Shown here: positions 61,542-64,000 of the stretch, piece after piece | Numbering within the stretch: position 1 is the stretch's first letter | Layout of the letters: every line of letters starts with the position of its first letter | Assembly (NCBI GenBank): GCA_948567375.1 | Contig: OX419759.1 | Coordinates: 42,870,593-42,934,592 of the forward strand | DNA length: 64,000 nt | Source: Lunularia cruciata | Taxonomy: Eukaryota > Streptophyta > Marchantiopsida > Lunulariales > Lunulariaceae | Direction of reading: 5' to 3' | The notes under the pieces: generated by a model | Database searches by the model: none | Told to the model about the DNA's origin: nothing | What the model saw: only the letters and a program-made list of their open reading frames with translations | Made by a program: the position numbers and the translations under genes

Positions 61542-63378
61542 TGGCAAAAGATCAAGGAGTGGAAGATCAGAGTGGAACTCTCAAGTGAGGAAAGCTCTAA
61601 ATGCCTAGCATGAGCTTGGGATTTGGTATTTATAGTAGATAAATACAAGGCTCTTGAGAAGATTCCATGGAAGTTTACAAAATGAAGTTGCCTTCTTGGA
61701 GTATAAGTTAAACTAACCAAGAAACTTCTAAGTAAGTTTTTTTCTAAAAGTTGTCTACATGGCATACAAGCTAAGCTAGCCATTAACTTGGTGTACAAGT
61801 TACCCAATCCTTAGAAAGTACTTTGAAGCTTCTCACCAAGAAGCTTCCCAAGTGCTTCTAGAACATTTTACCAAGGAAATTCTAGATGTTTCTAGAACAT
61901 TCTTACAATTCTTAGCTATATTTGGCTTCATGAGCCTTTTCTAACTTGTCTACTAAGTCCATATTATTACATATTCTACCATTGCTAGTTTGTGACATCT
62001 TCATCACCATAGAGTAATTAAACTCTTTTATGGCCATTTGAGCATTTTGGAGATGAAAAAGAGACTCACATGTGACATTGTTAAGCAAATATCCCTTCTA
62101 GAGGATTTTATACTTAGTGTGTCCATGAAAACCATGTTGGATGTCTTTTTGGGCAAGAATACAATTTGACTTAATATTCTTCATGTTTGTTAATAGGGAT
62201 TGGAGGAGGAGGAGGAGGAAATTGGGTATAGGCAAGAAAGGAAGATGGGTTAGAAACAAAGGTTTTAACTTTTGACCATGGAAGAGAGGATGGATACGTA
62301 TATAGGCTAAGAAATGCAAGTTTGTAGGCAATAAGAGAAATGATATGAGTTATATTAAATAGACCTATCCTAGGGAAGTTTAGTAACTTGGGTGTCAAGG
62401 GGAAGAGCATGACACTATCACCTAATTGAAAGGTGAGATCACAATGATGTCAATCAACATATTGCTTTTGACTAATTTTGAGCAATAAGAAGATGAGACT
62501 TAGCTTGGTGTAAAGATGCAAATAATGTGCACAAGAAGGTGGAATTATGAAGGATCAAAGATGATGGTGGAGCAAAAAGAGAATTTGGAACATCTTGGCC
62601 ATTATAGAGAAAGAAGGTGAGAGAACTTGGCCATAATAGAGAAAAAAGTGAGAGAATTATACTTGCTTGCTTGGAATTATTATAGGTAATTTGGTAACCA
62701 CAAGACAAGTATCCCATGAGATGTCATGAATATTGACCAAGGGACATAGTATATCTTCCAAAGTGCAATTGTTTCATTTGGTCTTCCCATTAGTTTGAGG
62801 ATGATAAGCCATAGACAAGACAAGCTTAGTGCCAAGTAGCAGAGCATTGAAGAGCATTTGCCAAAATTTATCAATAAATCAAAGATGAGAACTTGGGGCA
62901 TTTCATGGTGCTTGAAGATAATGTCAAAGTAAATCTAGGCCAATATGGAGCATCTACTATATCTAAGGTAAGCACCAAATGAATATGTTAAATGAGCTTA
63001 TCAACAAATGCTACAATTGTTATATGGTCTTGGTATGTCTTTAGCAAAGATATGATGAGATCCAAGCTTACATATTCACATTGGGCAGATGGAATGGGGA
63101 GTGGTTCTAGTTGTACGTCCAATTTCTAGTTGTTGACTTTATTGCATTGGCAACTCTCAATAGATTGAAAAAATTTTCAAACCTCACATGCCATGTTTGG
63201 CCACCACCAATGATATTGTAGGGAACTTAAGGTCTTGTCTATCTCCATGTGACCAATAACTGGTAAGTCATGCACCTCCTAAAGTTGCACCAATTATAGA
63301 TCTCACATAATTGGAATATAGATTTATTCTTGAAAAATATAAGCACATCTTTGATGGAAAAGGTGTTTTATTTTTTGT
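61542..63378 (-). mobile_element. Chromovirus fragment, minus strand, fossil
   Basis: A 3' LTR (61542-61971, same family as 50483-50907) with its preceding purine tract, then part of the integrase-to-tail region extending to 63378, where an LTR of the other family interrupts it. The LTR holds a perfect three-unit heat-shock element at 61890-61902 (TTC, GAA, TTC). The fragment is broken several times and presumably continues past the interrupting element. Confidence 0.8.
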
Positions 63379-63997
63379 TGTAATGTTCCAAGGACAAGAG
63401 AAACCTATAATACTTCAAAGGAAAAGAGAACTCTCCAAGAGAGATACAAGAGAGAAAACATAAACTTCACACTCAATACTCTGATACTCCAAAGGACTAC
63501 ATTCTTCTTTATTATATAGTAAAGAGGATCCACTCAAAGGAAGCTCCACCCTTAGATCAAATACAAGGATTGGTGACATGTCAGCAAGTTGCACCCTTAT
63601 ATTACTTGCCTAGATGGGTGATATGTTGGTCCTTGTCATATCTAGTTGGTCAAACAAGTTTGACCAAAGGGAATCTTTAGGGGATCTTCTTATAGGAAGC
63701 TCAAAATCACATGGGTGAGGTAGCATTAGAAAGCTCTTGATGAGATGAACCATTGAGGGAGAAGGAAATCTTTCTCAACTAGAAGGGAGGAGATCAATCC
63801 ATTTTTGAGGTCTAATTCATCCATTTAGGCCTCCAAAATTGGTTCTCTATTCTCAAGCTATTTTCAAATTTTAGTAGAAGTACTCTTTTGGTGACACCTC
63901 TATCCGATCTACACTAGCCCATTATACAAAACATCCTTCTCAATGTTACCAAGTTGATGTTCATCTCTAGATAATATGTCTAGCTATTGGTATTACA
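63379..63997 (-). repeat. LTR of the solo-LTR family, minus strand (copy E)
   Basis: Reverse-oriented member of the family (plus strand starts TGTAATG and ends GGTATTACA), about 619 bp, with a TATATAGTAAAGAGG-like promoter box in inverse. Only three bases follow before the window ends, so a target duplication cannot be checked; it may be solo or one end of a longer element. Confidence 0.85.
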
Positions 63998-64000
63998 GAC

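Overview
This window looks like nuclear DNA of a land plant. It holds an intron-rich VPS35L (retriever) gene with GT-AG splice sites, an intronless flavin monooxygenase gene, a U6 snRNA-like sequence matching the plant U6 consensus, and large amounts of Ty3/gypsy and Ty1/copia LTR retrotransposon debris. A bryophyte or other seed-free plant seems plausible from the moderate introns and the 600-residue-class monooxygenase, but the species cannot be fixed from sequence alone.

Layout. 1-8.6 kb: gypsy fossils on both strands, with a piece of a second (chromodomain-type) family lodged between them. 8.6-10.2 kb: no gene seen. 10.8-14.9 kb: a decayed copia element on the minus strand with a perfect 19-bp-arm palindrome inside it. 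14.9-19.7 kb: mostly unassigned, with a 131-bp tandem duplication and one copy of a dispersed 300-bp repeat. 19.75-21.63 kb (minus): an intact single-exon gene joining an NTF2/SnoaL-like N-terminal region to a YUCCA/FMO-like monooxygenase. 23.4 kb: a U6-like pseudogene. 23.79-27.31 kb: a hAT DNA transposon with perfect 21-bp terminal inverted repeats, an 8-bp target duplication and a decayed transposase. 29.68-39.14 kb (minus): VPS35L in about 22 recognisable exons, its 5' end lost in a 200-N assembly gap. 39.36-39.64 kb: the rest of a solo LTR. 39.9-43.2 kb: a very AT-rich block without recognisable genes.

43.2-61.2 kb is a nested stack. An old gypsy element (plus strand) has been invaded by three solo LTRs of one family and by one full-length chromodomain-type gypsy element; three of the four inserts have exact 5-bp target duplications and the fourth has a 4/5 match. 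The LTRs of the full-length insert carry perfect heat-shock-element motifs (alternating GAA and TTC with 2-base spacers) upstream of a TATA box, conserved between the two LTRs and in part in two other copies. 61.5-64 kb holds another minus-strand copy of that family, interrupted by an LTR of the solo-LTR family.

The host genes do not form a functional cluster. VPS35L is a housekeeping endosomal-recycling subunit; the monooxygenase is a separate metabolic gene. The most promising unexplained observations are the heat-shock-motif LTR, the monooxygenase fusion of fungal/bacterial type, and a short repeat family with flanking direct repeats in and near VPS35L.
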